From Armatimonadota bacterium (GTDB lineage: Bacteria > Armatimonadota > Zipacnadia > Zipacnadales > UBA11051), in NCBI GenBank assembly GCA_030612305.1, contig JAUWOG010000084.1, positions 1 through 8,159 on the forward strand: a stretch of 8,159 bases of DNA, read 5' to 3'. Numbering within the stretch: the stretch's first letter is position 1; each line of letters begins with the position of its first letter. Of the stretch, positions 5,878 through 8,159 are shown piece after piece. A model generated the notes under the pieces. The model saw only the letters and a list, made by a program, of their open reading frames with translations. It ran no database searches and was not told where the DNA came from. The position numbers and the translations under genes are program-made.

Positions 5878-6078
5878 TCACTCTTCGATTGGGGGTAGGA
5901 ACTCCTTGATCCGGCGCGTGAATTTCTGTCGCGGCACCGTGACGATGCGGTTGCAGGTCAGACAGCGGACCTTGATATCCACGCCGCCACGCAGAACCTC
6001 CCATTCATTCCCGCCACACGGGTGCGACTTTCTCAGCCGCACGACCATTCCGGGCTCAAGCCTCACTACCTTGCTCAT
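5878..6078 (-). CDS. DUF951 family protein
   Basis: 66 residues matching DUF951 closely: a GMVVRLRK beta strand, the signature KSHPCGGNEWEVLR (residues 17-30), VDIKVRCLTCNR with C39 and C42, and VPRQKFTRRIKEFL near the end. Together with C21 the cysteines could bind zinc; that is inference. The family is a small basic protein of unknown function, related in shape to RNA- or nucleic-acid-binding beta-barrels. The start at 6078 follows AGGA at good spacing; an in-frame ATG at 6084 would add two residues, and a longer upstream frame only shadows the kinase. It overlaps the kinase C-terminus by 23 bp, which suggests coupled translation. Confidence 0.88.
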   Translation of the reverse strand: MSKVVRLEPGMVVRLRKSHPCGGNEWEVLRGGVDIKVRCLTCNRIVTVPRQKFTRRIKEFLPPIEE

Positions 6079-8159
6079 CTGCATCTTCCTGGTCCTGGTG
6101 ACTATAGACGGGCAGAGTGAAGCGGAACGTCGAGCCCTCGCCTTGCGTGCTCTCGAACCAGATCCTCCCACCATGCGCCTCTACCAGATGCTTGCAGACG
6201 AAAAGCCCCAGCCCCGTCCCCGGAACTCGGCTCACGCTGCTACCGATACGCTGGAAGCGCTGGAAAAGGTGCGCCCGGTCTGCCTCTGAGATGCCGACGC
6301 CTTCGTCGCTCACAGAGAAATGCGCCATTCCGTCCTCTACCTCGGCAGCTATCCTCACCAGGCCCCCATTCGGCGAATACTTGATCGCGTTCCCTATCAG
6401 ATTCGCCAGGATTTCCTCCAGCTTCGTCCGGTCCACCCACAGTGACGGCGGCGGCTCCGGCAGCTCTATCTCGAAACGGTGCGTATCACGACCGTGGCCC
6501 TCGATCGCCACCGCATCCTCGATCATCGGCCGAAGTCCATCAAACCGCACCGTATTCATCGCCAGCCCACGGTTCGCCTCGATGCGCGACACATTCAGGA
6601 AATCCTCGACCATGTGTTGCATCCGTATCGTCTGCCGCCCGATCACGTTCACCAGCTCCGCTGCTTTTTCCTCCTGTGCGCCGACTGTGTCACGCACCAG
6701 TTCCGTGTACAGGCCGATATTCGTCAGCGGCGTCTTCAGCTCGTGAGACACAAAGCCAATCAGGTCCGTCTTGAGCTGGTCAATCTGTTTGAACTCCGTG
6801 ACGTCGGTGAGAATCATGCACTTGCCCGCGATCTCCTCCGCGCTCCCGACCAGCGCCACGGTCACCTGCAGAGCCAGCGACTTGTCGGTCCCGATCTCCA
6901 CCTCCTCAGTATAGCTGCCTCCGTGCGGCGACAGCGGCATGGCCCAGAGCCGCACCAGGTCCGGCTGACGGATCGTTGCCAGCACCGGCTCGCCCATCGC
7001 CTCCCTCGCCGAGATGCCAAGCATCCGCTCAGCCGCCTCATTCAGCAGCACAATCCGGTCCGCTTCGTCCGTCGCAATTACCCCGTCAACCATCTCCTGC
7101 ACCATCGTATCCACTTTGGCTTTCTCCGAAGCCAGTTCCTGGTTCGCACCGCGAAGCTCGGCATTCGCGTAGTCAACACGGTGCTGCAGGATGGAGTAGA
7201 GGCGGGCGTTCTCCAGAAACAGCCCCGCCTGCTGAGAGATGACCGTTAGCAGCGCCGAGTCGTAGTCGGTGAAAGGCATCCTGTTGGTCTTGTTCATCAC
7301 CTCAATGACCCCGATCACCTCACCCCGCAGAAACATCGGGACGCACAGGGCATTGTGCACCGGGTAGTCAATCGCCTTGGCAATATCCGGGTGACTCCGA
7401 GGGTCGTCCATCGCGCTATTCACCATCAACGGCTCGCCGGTCTGCGCTACTTTTCCCACAATTCCCTCACCCAGCGCGAGCGTGAAGTCCTTCACCGCAT
7501 CCCCCTTCTCACCCAGCGCCACCTCGAATCGCAGCCGTTTTGTGCGCTCATCAAGCAGCAGGAGTGAGGCCGCCTCTACATCCAGTTCCGCCTCCACCCA
7601 GCGCATGATCTCATTCAGCAACCCCTCGCGCTCGAGGCTCGAGTCAATCAGCCGCCCGACACCCGTTATCGCCTGCAGACGAGACTGCAGCCGGATATTG
7701 GCCTCTGTACGCAGCCAGTCCGATATTGCTGCCGACCTGATTACCAGCGCCGAGCCGATCAGCACAATACACAGCATCGGCCCGGCCATCGGGAACCACA
7801 CGTTGTGCGTGAAGCGCCAGAAGATCAGACCGAAGCAGAGCGCGAACACGACCACTGAGACGGACGTTCCCCGGAACACTCCGGCCGCAGGCAACGTCAG
7901 CGACAGCAGCAGCGTCAGCGCCGCCATCAGCACGATGACCGCCCACAGAGGCGCCTTCCTGATAACCGAACCGTCGAGGAGGTTGCCGATGATATTCGCG
8001 TTGACCTCGGCCCCGGGCAGTAACGCCCCGGCAGGCGTGCGGAACCGACCCGTTCCCGTCCCAAACGTCGGCGCTACAAGCACCAGCTTGTTAGCGAACT
8101 GCTCCTTCAGCCTATTCGATGGTTCATTCAGCACCCGGCTGGACGAAGCACGCCCGAAG
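6056..8159 (-). CDS. CHASE2-GAF-PAS sensor histidine kinase, N-terminus cut by window edge
   Basis: About 700 residues are visible and the frame is open to the right edge. A GTG at 8134 is an internal Val codon and not a start, because CHASE2 sequence is already under way. Numbering from that codon: end of CHASE2 at 1-55 (NKLVLVAPTFG, FRTPAGALLPGAEVNANIIGNLL); three transmembrane helices at about 62-87, 90-107 and 114-133; a GAF domain at ~150-312; a coiled-coil linker; a PAS domain at ~343-450; HisKA with the phospho-acceptor H464 in FVSHELKTP; then HATPase_c with N box (NLIGNAIKYSPNGG, N582), G1 (DEGVGIS), F box (LFQRFQRI) and G2 (GTGLGLFVCKHL). All catalytic motifs are intact. CHASE2 senses an extracellular cue; GAF and PAS add cytoplasmic input. 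The acidic C-terminal tail overlaps the DUF951 gene. No response regulator lies downstream; it may be upstream or elsewhere. Confidence 0.94.
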   Translation of the reverse strand, partial: FGRASSSRVLNEPSNRLKEQFANKLVLVAPTFGTGTGRFRTPAGALLPGAEVNANIIGNLLDGSVIRKAPLWAVIVLMAALTLLLSLTLPAAGVFRGTSVSVVVFALCFGLIFWRFTHNVWFPMAGPMLCIVLIGSALVIRSAAISDWLRTEANIRLQSRLQAITGVGRLIDSSLEREGLLNEIMRWVEAELDVEAASLLLLDERTKRLRFEVALGEKGDAVKDFTLALGEGIVGKVAQTGEPLMVNSAMDDPRSHPDIAKAIDYPVHNALCVPMFLRGEVIGVIEVMNKTNRMPFTDYDSALLTVISQQAGLFLENARLYSILQHRVDYANAELRGANQELASEKAKVDTMVQEMVDGVIATDEADRIVLLNEAAERMLGISAREAMGEPVLATIRQPDLVRLWAMPLSPHGGSYTEEVEIGTDKSLALQVTVALVGSAEEIAGKCMILTDVTEFKQIDQLKTDLIGFVSHELKTPLTNIGLYTELVRDTVGAQEEKAAELVNVIGRQTIRMQHMVEDFLNVSRIEANRGLAMNTVRFDGLRPMIEDAVAIEGHGRDTHRFEIELPEPPPSLWVDRTKLEEILANLIGNAIKYSPNGGLVRIAAEVEDGMAHFSVSDEGVGISEADRAHLFQRFQRIGSSVSRVPGTGLGLFVCKHLVEAHGGRIWFESTQGEGSTFRFTLPVYSHQDQEDADEQGSEA

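Noticed and set aside
6479..7249. 256-residue plus-strand ORF inside the kinase
   Set aside because: His/Arg/Leu-rich antisense of the PAS, HisKA and GAF regions, without a domain of its own.

Overview
The window is GC-rich bacterial DNA, densely packed with genes and with no RNA genes, mobile elements or CRISPR arrays that I can see. The gene mix is a copper-amine-oxidase-N-type surface protein, a CHASE2/GAF/PAS histidine kinase, a DUF951 protein, an AAC(3)/YokD-type acetyltransferase and a short M14-like metallopeptidase. It points to a little-characterised lineage such as Armatimonadota or a relative (Chloroflexota or a deep Firmicutes-like group are alternatives). That assignment is inference from gene content only. 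The genes look chromosomal and housekeeping or environmental in character.

Layout. (1) Positions 1-2026, minus strand: a secreted or anchored protein with a copper-amine-oxidase-N domain is read from a good sigma70-like promoter (2062-2091). It is followed by a possible 47-codon small ORF and a membrane-anchored NodB-family polysaccharide deacetylase whose C-terminus runs off the left edge. The junction carries a terminator-like hairpin and four 15-bp tandem repeats over the candidate start codons. (2) 2198-2890, plus strand: an intact rhomboid protease, divergent from group 1. (3) 4129-2961, minus strand: an AAC(3)/YokD-family acetyltransferase overlapping a small TPR protein by 4 bp (ATGA). 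(4) About 4335-5312, plus strand: an M14-like zinc carboxypeptidase, divergent from group 3 and closed by a strong 9-bp hairpin (5353-5377) shared with the convergent group 5. (5) 8159-5418, minus strand: a CHASE2-TM-GAF-PAS-HisKA-HATPase sensor kinase (N-terminus beyond the right edge), overlapping a DUF951 gene by 23 bp, then an SRPBCC/Coq10-type protein.

How the genes may work together. Group 1 suggests cell-envelope remodelling: a deacetylase acting on wall or exopolysaccharide, and an exported protein with a domain common in surface proteins. Group 5 is a sensor kinase with no response regulator in view, tied to two small proteins of unknown role. I see no clear sign of a novel defence or mobile system. 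The most unusual local structure is the repeat, hairpin and small-ORF junction before the deacetylase (about 1020-1190), which could be a translational or attenuation control region, a repeat-expanded protein N-terminus, or both.
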